From an uncultured Clostridia bacterium (GTDB lineage Bacteria > Bacillota > Clostridia > Oscillospirales > Oscillospiraceae): a stretch of 5,349 bases of DNA. Positions within the stretch are counted from its first letter, which is position 1. Every line of letters starts with the position of its first letter. This document shows, one piece after another, positions 1 to 4,430 of the stretch. Below the pieces are notes generated by a model. The model was not told the DNA's origin and searched no databases. It saw only the letters and a program-made list of their open reading frames with translations. The DNA is taken from contig CAMVJF010000128.1 of NCBI GenBank assembly GCA_947167725.1, forward strand, positions 1-5,349, read 5' to 3'. Made by a program: the position numbers and the translations under genes.

Positions 1-40
1 GAAGCACCGCTGCGAAGAATATCAGGATCTTTCGTTTCAT
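1..40 (-). CDS. N-terminus of a probable secreted or membrane protein (partial)
   Basis: Only the first 13 codons lie inside the window, reading MKRKILIFFAAVL and continuing past position 1. A basic start (Lys2, Arg3, Lys4) followed by an unbroken hydrophobic run is the typical beginning of a signal peptide or membrane anchor. The ATG (40-38) has a GGAAGGGG Shine-Dalgarno-like sequence at 57-50, 9 nt upstream. The gap to the stop of the Lgt-like gene is 54 nt with no terminator seen, so it is probably the sixth gene of the sipW operon. The function cannot be told from this fragment. It could be a lipoprotein or another SipW-cognate protein, although the latter usually begin with MKKK followed by a longer conserved G-V-G-T-L-A segment that is not reached here. 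Confidence 0.55.
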   Translation of the reverse strand, partial: MKRKILIFFAAVL

Positions 41-94
41 ATGCTCAAGCCCCTTCCGATGATGAGGTTTCCAATACTGTGTGAGGATTTTCGC

Positions 95-826
95 TTACGC
101 TGTTTGCACAGCTTTTGCTTTGTTTTTTCTCGAAATGATGAAGTATGCGATCGTTCCGACCACGGCGGCGGCAAGCGCGTGGAGCGCGAGACTGGAAATG
201 CCCCAGAACAGCTTGTCGTTGTCGCGCAGGAATTCAAAGAGGAATCGGCTGTAGCCGAAAAGCATCAGCATGATCGGGTAGGCAAGGCCATCCGGCTCGA
301 AGCGTCTTCTGGCGCATCTGGCATAGACGATCACCGCGATCAGTACCGCCGTAATCGCCTCGATCGGCTGCGTCGGAAAGGTCGGGACGCCGAGCTCCGG
401 GTTGTAGATCCCTCTTGCCCACGGATAGCCGTGGCAACAGCCGGCGAAGATGCAGCCGAAATGCGCGATCCCGTGCACGACGCAGGGACAGGGCGCGAGA
501 TAGTCGCAGGTCGCGTACCAATCCAGCTTCATGATCCGGCTGATCGGCAGCGCGATCAGCGGGATCCACACAAAGACCCGCACGATGTTGTTCCCGCCCC
601 AGTTTTTGAAGCCGCTCTCTGCCCAGAAGAGGAAAAACATCCACAGAACGGCCAGAGAGTATACAATGACGGTAAACACAAGCGCCTTGAGAAGCGACAT
701 CTTATAGTTTTTCGCATTGAGCAGGTTGAATGAGAGGACGCCCACAAAGCCCGCGATAAAAAACAGATTGTAGAAAAACGAGCTGAGTCCCGCGTCTTTC
801 GCGGCGATCACGATCGAACTGATCAC
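95..826 (-). CDS. Lgt-family (prolipoprotein diacylglyceryl transferase-like) membrane protein, divergent
   Basis: This is a 243-residue polytopic membrane protein with hydrophobic segments near residues 15-36, 44-69, 81-98, 108-131, 156-170, 181-199 and 210-231. The Lgt family is recognised by three blocks in the right order. The first is a C-D-Y-L-A-P segment (107-112) leading into HFGCIFAGCCHG (122-133), which matches the signature region of E. coli Lgt (SDFIAP...GRLGNF...G). The second is FPTQPIEA (150-157), matching HPSQLYE. The third is GYSRFLFEFLR (191-201), matching the family's C-terminal Y-G-x-x-R-F-x-x-E-F-x-R block. Canonical Lgt transfers diacylglycerol from phosphatidylglycerol to the lipobox cysteine. 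Here the signature Arg is His122 and the Asn is Cys125, so classical activity is doubtful. The start is GTG at 826, because GGAGG (840-836) lies 9 nt upstream. The in-frame ATG at 850 has no ribosome binding site. It is the fifth gene of the sipW operon, 115 nt after protein 3. Confidence 0.82.
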   Translation of the reverse strand: MISSIVIAAKDAGLSSFFYNLFFIAGFVGVLSFNLLNAKNYKMSLLKALVFTVIVYSLAVLWMFFLFWAESGFKNWGGNNIVRVFVWIPLIALPISRIMKLDWYATCDYLAPCPCVVHGIAHFGCIFAGCCHGYPWARGIYNPELGVPTFPTQPIEAITAVLIAVIVYARCARRRFEPDGLAYPIMLMLFGYSRFLFEFLRDNDKLFWGISSLALHALAAAVVGTIAYFIISRKNKAKAVQTA

Positions 827-835
827 ACTTGATTT

Positions 836-840
836 CCTCC
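836..840 (-). promoter_or_regulatory. Shine-Dalgarno GGAGG that fixes the GTG start of the Lgt-like gene
   Basis: Read on the minus strand, GGAGG is followed by a 9-nt spacer and GTG (826-824), in frame with the Lgt-like protein. It overlaps the codons that would follow the ATG at 850, so it argues against that ATG and against any longer upstream extension into the hairpin region. Confidence 0.7.
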
Positions 841-856
841 ATGTTTGCATTTTGGC

Positions 857-926
857 ATACGCGAGTATCCGCGCAGCGCCGGGTATTCGCGTATACCCTG
901 CTCCCCCGAGGGGGAGCAGAATATAC
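857..926 (-). other. Pair of intercistronic hairpins between protein 3 and the Lgt-like gene
   Basis: Two adjacent inverted repeats fill the 115-nt gap. The first in the minus transcript is CTGCTCCCC/GGGGAGCAG (919-898), a 9-bp stem with a 4-nt loop. It can be extended by GTATA/TATAC (926-922 with 895-891) across a small internal loop. The second pairs 894-881 with 870-857, about 14 bp including two G-T wobbles, with a 10-nt loop. Neither is followed by a T-run on the minus strand, so these are not standard intrinsic terminators. A 3'-stabilising or processing element that sets different mRNA levels for the secreted proteins and the Lgt-like gene would fit. The outer extension of the first stem uses bases 891-894, which also belong to the second stem, so the two cannot both form completely. 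Confidence 0.6.
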
Positions 927-941
927 TTGCGATTGCTTGGG

Positions 942-1631
942 TCAGGGGTCGGTGGAGGTGACTTCCTCCGGCCAGCCGGCCTGATCGGGGTTGTTGTCGT
1001 ACTGCAGGGCGTAGGCCACCACCGAAACGTTGAAGCCCGCACCGCCGTCACCGCCGGTCAGCGCGACCATCTGTTCGGTCGTGATGTTCTCATCGATCTT
1101 CACCGAGGTGAAAACGGTCTTCTCGCCCGCTTCGGTTCCCGCGTCCTCATCCGCCGCATCGAGCTTCGCGTTGAGGGCGTAAGTCAGATAGACCTTGCCG
1201 TCGGCCACTTTATAGCCCTTATAGGTCCAATCGGAGGGAACGCCCTGAATGTAGCCCTGAAGCTTCGTCAGGTCGTTGCCCGTGACCTCGCTCCATACGT
1301 CGGCCTTGTCGAAGATCACCTTGACCTTGACCCACTGGTCGTAGATGCCGGTGTTCTTCACGGTCGGGACCTTGGAGACCACGGAGCCGGGCAGGACCTT
1401 ATTGTAAGTAAAGCCCGTCGTGCCGTCGCCGGTCTTGTCGGTCCAGGTGGAGGTCTCGGTTAAGGCGATGGAGAAGAAGTCGGAGCCGCCACCGCCGCCA
1501 CCGCCGTCCTTGGCGGTCTTGAAGGTGTTGGTCACGGTCTTCGTCGCGTTGTACCATGCCAGCGAGCCGACGCCGATGGCCGCGATCAGCAGTACGATGA
1601 GCGCGACGATCAGTATCTTTTTCTTACTCAT
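942..1631 (-). CDS. SipW-cognate secreted protein 3 (TasA/CalY-like)
   Basis: This is a 229-residue exported protein. The N-terminus has the SipW-type signal: MSKKKIL, a hydrophobic core (6-19), then IGVGSLAWYNATKTVTNTF, with likely cleavage after Ala25. The mature chain shows the family core L-P-G-S-V-V-S-K-V-P-T-V-K-N-T-G followed by an alternating strand (WVKVKV), and near the C-terminus the AYALQYD segment that matches AYxCQA in proteins 1 and 2. Family members are extracellular matrix or fibre subunits (TasA) or the cell-surface protein camelysin in Bacillus; which role applies here is unknown. It has no cysteine, unlike its two upstream neighbours. It carries seven consecutive glycines (43-49) just after the signal region. 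The ATG at 1631 has AGGAG (1642-1638) with a 6-nt spacer. It lies 36 nt after protein 2 and is clearly co-transcribed. Confidence 0.85.
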   Translation of the reverse strand: MSKKKILIVALIVLLIAAIGVGSLAWYNATKTVTNTFKTAKDGGGGGGGSDFFSIALTETSTWTDKTGDGTTGFTYNKVLPGSVVSKVPTVKNTGIYDQWVKVKVIFDKADVWSEVTGNDLTKLQGYIQGVPSDWTYKGYKVADGKVYLTYALNAKLDAADEDAGTEAGEKTVFTSVKIDENITTEQMVALTGGDGGAGFNVSVVAYALQYDNNPDQAGWPEEVTSTDP

Positions 1632-1667
1632 ACGTTTCTCCTGTTATAGTGAGAGTATGGAAGACGA

Positions 1668-2345
1668 TCAGGGGTTGGAGCCGCCGAAGCACCCGGCGTA
1701 CGCGGCCGCGGCGCTGTCAAAGCCCTCGGCCTGGCAGGCGTAGGCAGAGAAGACAAGGTTGCCGAAAGAGGCGGGATCGCTGCCGGTCAGAGGTTCGGCG
1801 TCGTCGGCCACTGTGACCTCGTTGCCGGTGAGAATGAAGGAGGTGACAGCCGTGCTGCCGTCGCCGATGATGACGGTCTTGTACGCGTAGACGCCGGGAT
1901 AGCTGGTGCCGAGAGCGGTCCAGTCGGTGGCGTTCACGGTGAACTCAAGGTTGCCGTTGCTGCTGTCCTCGACCTTCACGAAGAGGTAAGCGGCGATGCC
2001 GTTCTCAATGATAACGTTGACCTGCGGATCCTTCGGGACGGTCACGCCGGGCATGAGGCCCTCGTAGGTGCTGCCCGTGGACTGTCTGGGATCGCCCAGC
2101 GTGTAGCTGGCCGGAACCAGCGCGCCGCTGCCGTCGACAGAAGCGGCGACATAGGTCAGCGTGCTCTCGTCGAGCTTGAAGTTGTTGGTGACGTCGCCGT
2201 CCTTGATGATGTTGCCGCCGCCGGCGGGAACGAAGGTGTTTGTGACCTCGGAGGACTCCGCGGTCAGGAAAGCCAGGGTGCCGACGCCGATGAGGGCGAC
2301 GAGGACGAGCGCGATGGCGACGCTCAGGATCTTTTTCTTATTCAT
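1668..2345 (-). CDS. SipW-cognate secreted protein 2 (TasA/CalY-like)
   Basis: This is a 225-residue exported protein. Its signal segment is MNKKKIL, a hydrophobic core, and IGVGTLAFLTAESSEVTNTF, with likely SipW cleavage after Ala25. The V-T-N-T-F motif after the cleavage region is typical of SipW substrates. The mature chain has the core GLMPGVTVPKDPQVNVIIENG followed by a beta-rich AAYLFVKVED segment. The C-terminus is SAYACQAEGFDSAAAAYAGCF, with its only two cysteines at 204 and 219. It aligns with protein 1 over nearly the whole length, including the D-W-T-A-L (protein 1: A-W-T-A-V) and V-V/T-V-A-D motifs, so the two arose by duplication. The expected location is outside the cell, as a matrix or surface-fibre subunit (inference from TasA). 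The ATG at 2345 has AAAGGAG (2360-2354) with an 8-nt spacer. It lies 44 nt after protein 1 with no hairpin between them. Confidence 0.87.
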   Translation of the reverse strand: MNKKKILSVAIALVLVALIGVGTLAFLTAESSEVTNTFVPAGGGNIIKDGDVTNNFKLDESTLTYVAASVDGSGALVPASYTLGDPRQSTGSTYEGLMPGVTVPKDPQVNVIIENGIAAYLFVKVEDSSNGNLEFTVNATDWTALGTSYPGVYAYKTVIIGDGSTAVTSFILTGNEVTVADDAEPLTGSDPASFGNLVFSAYACQAEGFDSAAAAYAGCFGGSNP

Positions 2346-2389
2346 GGTTTAGTCTCCTTTACTGTTGAGTTGACTTGTGCGGAAACGGA

Positions 2390-3043
2390 TCAGGCAAAGC
2401 AGTCGGCCCAGGCGGCGGCGGCATTGGCAAAGCTCTGGGCCTGGCAGACGTAGGCGCTGACCGCGAGGCTGCCGAGCGCGACGGTCGTCTCGCCCTCAGC
2501 CGGAGTGAAGACGGCGTTGTCAGCAACCACGACCTGGTTGTCTTTCAGGAGGGACAGGCCGTCGATCTCGAGGGCGTCCGTGCCGGTATAGGGATTGCCG
2601 CTGTTCCAGACGTAGACGTTGTCAACGCCGGAGACCGCAGTCCAGGCCGCGTCATTCACAGCCCAGGACAGGTTGCTGTTCAGGCTGGTCGGCTCGATCT
2701 TCACGAAGACGTAGACGATCGCGCCGGTCTCGATGTCGACCTTCAGCTTCGGGTTCTTCGGGATATCCATGCCGGGAACGATGTCGGTGTACTCCAGAGA
2801 GCCGCCGGCCTGCACGGTCACGTCGGTATCCTGGACGAGGTTTCCGTTCGCATCCTTTTTCACGCCGTTCTCAGTCAGGGTGAAGTTCACGCTCGGATCG
2901 CCGTGGATGATCTTCTGGCTGCCGGCTACGAAGGTGTTCGTGATCGGGGCCTTCTGCTCCTTGACGAACGCCAGGGTCGCGCCAACGGAGATCACAACGA
3001 TCAGAACGATCGCCAGCGCGCTGTAAAAGATTTTTTTCTTCAT
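2390..3043 (-). CDS. SipW-cognate secreted protein 1 (TasA/CalY-like)
   Basis: This is a 217-residue exported protein, the first gene after the peptidase. Its signal segment is MKKKIF, a hydrophobic stretch (7-20), and SVGATLAFVKEQKAPITNTF, with likely cleavage after Ala25. The mature chain contains IVPGMDIPKNPKLKVDIETG followed by IVYVFVKIE, the same PG...K-x-P-x-(V/L)-x-(V/I) core as protein 2, and ends SAYVCQAQSFANAAAAWADCF plus Ala. Cys200 and Cys215 are the only cysteines, spaced exactly as in protein 2 (14 residues between). The AYxxQAxxFxxAxxAW ending is, as I recall, common among clostridial SipW-cognate proteins, but usually without cysteines. The role is inferred to be an extracellular matrix or fibre subunit. 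The ATG at 3043 has a near-ideal AGGAGG (3056-3051) with a 7-nt spacer, suggesting high translation compared with the TTG-started peptidase. It lies 63 nt downstream of sipW across an AT-rich spacer. Confidence 0.87.
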   Translation of the reverse strand: MKKKIFYSALAIVLIVVISVGATLAFVKEQKAPITNTFVAGSQKIIHGDPSVNFTLTENGVKKDANGNLVQDTDVTVQAGGSLEYTDIVPGMDIPKNPKLKVDIETGAIVYVFVKIEPTSLNSNLSWAVNDAAWTAVSGVDNVYVWNSGNPYTGTDALEIDGLSLLKDNQVVVADNAVFTPAEGETTVALGSLAVSAYVCQAQSFANAAAAWADCFA

Positions 3044-3106
3044 GGGTTTTCCTCCTGGTAAAAAAATATTTTTGCTAACAAATGAATGATCGCACAGGTC
3101 CTTGGC

Positions 3107-3715
3107 CTATGTCCCGCTGCCGGGCGGCGGTCCCCCTTTCTCTTCGGGGCCAGCCCGGGTTTTTTTGCCCTGCTTCTCCTTTTTTTCCTTCTTTTTCTCG
3201 CCGTCCTCCCCGGGCTCGGTGAAGGCCCGGATCATGTCCGGCAGGAAAAACAGCAGAAGCAGCAGTGCTCCGCCCGCGATCGCCGCATACATGCCCGGCG
3301 GCTCGCGGATGTAGGAGACAAAGTAGCCCAGCTTCGGGATCGTGAAGAACGCGACGCCGATGACGTTGTCCTGATGCACAGGCGCTCCGTCAACGCTGTT
3401 GTTCGCATCCCCCTTGGTCCGGAAGAGGTAGGCTCCGTCCTCGTCCCGCGTGATCGCCACGACGCGGTGCGTCGCGACCAGCAGGTCTTCGTTCATCACA
3501 AAGGATATCGGATCGCCGACACGGATGTTTTCCGGTTCGACGGGACGGACAAGGATCACGCTGCCGACGTGGAAGGTCGGCTCCATCGAGCCGGAGAGGA
3601 TCGTGAACACCTCGCCGCCGAAGAGGCGCAAGGCGACCAGTCCCACGGCCACGAGCACGACGAGGCTCACCACGATCGTGGTGAAGATGCTCCATATTTT
3701 CTTAAGTACTTTCAA
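3107..3715 (-). CDS. sipW: Signal peptidase I, ER-type, SipW family
   Basis: This is a 202-residue membrane serine protease that removes signal peptides from secreted proteins at the outer face of the membrane. It has an N-terminal membrane segment (about 10-31), then ILSGSMEPTF with nucleophile Ser43, then ATHRV with His83 in place of the Lys general base of ordinary bacterial signal peptidases. TKGDANNSVD (100-109) is the third conserved box. The Ser/His pattern is the hallmark of the ER/SipW type. A second membrane segment (about 142-159) is followed by a long charged, Lys/Glu-rich and Pro/Gly-ending tail (166-202). The length is close to that of B. subtilis SipW (about 190). The start is TTG at 3715, with GGAAGGG (3729-3723) upstream and a 7-nt spacer; no ATG or GTG fits the frame. 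It heads an operon with three cognate substrates, the same pairing as the Bacillus tapA-sipW-tasA and sipW-calY loci. No tapA-like gene is visible. Confidence 0.95.
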   Translation of the reverse strand: MKVLKKIWSIFTTIVVSLVVLVAVGLVALRLFGGEVFTILSGSMEPTFHVGSVILVRPVEPENIRVGDPISFVMNEDLLVATHRVVAITRDEDGAYLFRTKGDANNSVDGAPVHQDNVIGVAFFTIPKLGYFVSYIREPPGMYAAIAGGALLLLLFFLPDMIRAFTEPGEDGEKKKEKKEKQGKKTRAGPEEKGGPPPGSGT

Positions 3716-3722
3716 TACACAT

Positions 3723-3729
3723 CCCTTCC
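3723..3729 (-). promoter_or_regulatory. Shine-Dalgarno of sipW, supporting a TTG start
   Basis: GGAAGGG is followed by 7 nt and TTG (3715-3713). The nearby ATG at 3722 opens a different frame that stops after six codons, and the GTG at 3720 is not in the sipW frame. TTG is therefore the best start. A weak initiation codon would keep the enzyme scarce relative to its substrates, which have ATG starts and stronger sites. Confidence 0.7.
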
Positions 3730-3777
3730 TTTGCGGCAGCCGTCAATACTCTGCCATTTGCGGCCGGAGTTACCTCG

Positions 3778-3796
3778 TCCGTCTGAGACGCCGGAA
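3778..3796 (-). repeat. 19-nt direct repeat, copy nearer sipW
   Basis: Plus-strand TCCGTCTGAGACGCCGGAA is identical to the copy at 3823-3841, 45 nt away. It contains the palindrome CGTCTGAGACG. The flanks CG (3776-3777) and CG (3797-3798) can extend the stem TCCG/CGGA in the transcript. Confidence 0.8.
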
Positions 3797-3822
3797 CGCG
3801 TTCACAGTCCGTGCTCCCCCTC

Positions 3823-3841
3823 TCCGTCTGAGACGCCGGAA
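3823..3841 (-). repeat. 19-nt direct repeat, distal copy
   Basis: This is an exact copy of 3778-3796. Here the TCCG/CGGA stem is extended by different flanking bases, CTC (3820-3822) with GAG (3843-3845), across two unpaired A residues. Pairing is therefore kept although the flank sequence differs. It lies directly after the U7 run in the minus-strand transcript. Confidence 0.8.
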
Positions 3842-4021
3842 AGAGAAAAAAACCGCCATTATCTGCCACCGATGCAGAATATGCATTTTACACCGCGCAG
3901 ATTCGCCTTTTGCCTTTCCCGCATAATTGTCATTATGTGGTGAGCGGAAAAAAAAGCGATAAATAATTCAATTTTTTGTAGAAAAATCGCAATATGTATA
4001 CTTTTAGACCTATTCTATGAT

Positions 4022-4050
4022 ATTGTACTTTGGCACCCTGGAAATGTCAA
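4022..4050 (-). promoter_or_regulatory. Sigma-A-type promoter of the sipW operon
   Basis: On the minus strand there is a perfect -35 TTGACA (4050-4045), a 17-bp spacer, and -10 TACAAT (4027-4022), five of six consensus positions. It is the best promoter match in the window and points at sipW with no gene in between. The start of transcription is expected near 4015. Confidence 0.8.
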
Positions 4051-4334
4051 TATGCAATTGCAATAAATAGTCCTGGTTCAAATTGGCGATTCAGTCCAGC
4101 GGCCGGGCGGTAATACCATAGCACAGGAGGAATCAAAGAAACCGTCAAAAACGCGGAAACGTGCAATCATGAAGAAGAAACATCAGAATAAAAAGCGCCT
4201 CGGTGAAGCCTGCTCGATCAATGGTCATGCTGATTCATCATTCCTTATTCCATTATACAGACCTGTTCCCGCTCCCCTTTAAGCTATATTCTTTATTTCT
4301 TTATTTTATTGTAATAGTATTTATTGTTATAGTA
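4051..4334. other. AT-rich intergenic region, no convincing gene
   Basis: This stretch lies between the sipW promoter and the T-rich tail of the superoxide reductase terminator. It contains a good AGGAGG (4125-4130, plus strand) without a start codon at a workable distance, and a 37-codon plus-strand frame (4169-4282, beginning MKKKHQNKKRLG) whose ATG is 38 nt beyond that site. No signal peptide, known motif or promoter supports the frame. A GGTTCAAAT sequence at 4075-4083 resembles a tRNA T-loop, but no tRNA fold surrounds it. Confidence 0.5.
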
Positions 4335-4384
4335 ATAGAATAATAGAAAATAGAAACGGGCCGGCCATCATGGCCGACCCGTTT
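4335..4384 (-). terminator. Rho-independent terminator of the superoxide reductase gene
   Basis: On the minus strand AAACGGG (4384-4378) pairs with CCCGTTT (4360-4354), and the stem continues through a G-T wobble into CGGCCA/TGGCCG with a TGA triloop (4370-4368), giving 14 bp in total. The T-rich tail CTATTTTCTATTATTC follows. It begins 46 nt after the stop codon of the upstream gene. Confidence 0.88.
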
Positions 4385-4430
4385 GTCATGCGGCGCTCGA
4401 TCGATGCCGCGCCGCCGCTCTCCTCCGTCC

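Larger units (their letters stand above)
3716..4015 (-). promoter_or_regulatory. Long structured 5' leader of the sipW operon
   Basis: With the promoter at 4050-4022, transcription should start near 4015, giving an untranslated leader of about 300 nt. In transcript order it holds an AT-rich segment with a T8 run; stem P2 (3937-3932 with 3927-3922, loop of 4); a stem ATCTGC/GCAGAT (3902-3897 with 3866-3861) with inner hairpin ATGCA/TGCAT (3886-3882 with 3876-3872); a possible long-range CCGC/GCGG closing pair (3947-3944 with 3856-3853) just before a U7 run (3852-3846); and two copies of a 19-nt hairpin repeat. It matches no riboswitch class I know (checked by eye for c-di-GMP-I, TPP, glycine, T-box). 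Regulation by attenuation is possible but unproven. Confidence 0.4.

Noticed and set aside
827..1051. N-terminal extension of the Lgt-like protein to an ATG at 1051 or 850
   Set aside because: The extension to 1051 overlaps protein 3 in another frame and crosses the hairpin region. The ATG at 850 lacks a Shine-Dalgarno sequence, while GGAGG at 840-836 fits the GTG at 826.
852..3061. Plus-strand frames opposite the three SipW-cognate genes
   Set aside because: They are low-complexity shadow translations of genes that have signal peptides, family motifs and good ribosome sites on the minus strand.
3062..3073. AT palindrome AAAAATATTTTT between sipW and protein 1
   Set aside because: It is a simple AT-rich stretch in a spacer, too low in complexity to call an operator or terminator.
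3778..3841. CRISPR-like repeat-spacer unit
   Set aside because: Only two short copies exist with one 26-nt interval, no further repeats and no cas genes. Their position in a leader favours hairpin elements.
3776..3845. Glycine or TPP riboswitch suggested by CTGAGA, CTCAGAC and GGAGAG sequences
   Set aside because: The short matches come from the repeated palindrome. The remaining consensus blocks and their order for either class are missing.
3086..3943. Long open frame on the plus strand across sipW and its leader
   Set aside because: It is antisense to a certain signal peptidase gene. Its translation has no domain, no ribosome binding site, and its length is explained by GC-rich codon bias.
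3919..3952. Rho-independent terminator around the 3922-3937 palindrome
   Set aside because: The adjacent run is A on the plus strand after the stem and T before the stem on the minus strand, so it is in the wrong place for termination in either direction.
4070..4120. Possible tRNA because of GGTTCAAAT
   Set aside because: The flanking bases do not form a T-stem, and no anticodon arm, acceptor stem or CCA-like end surrounds it.
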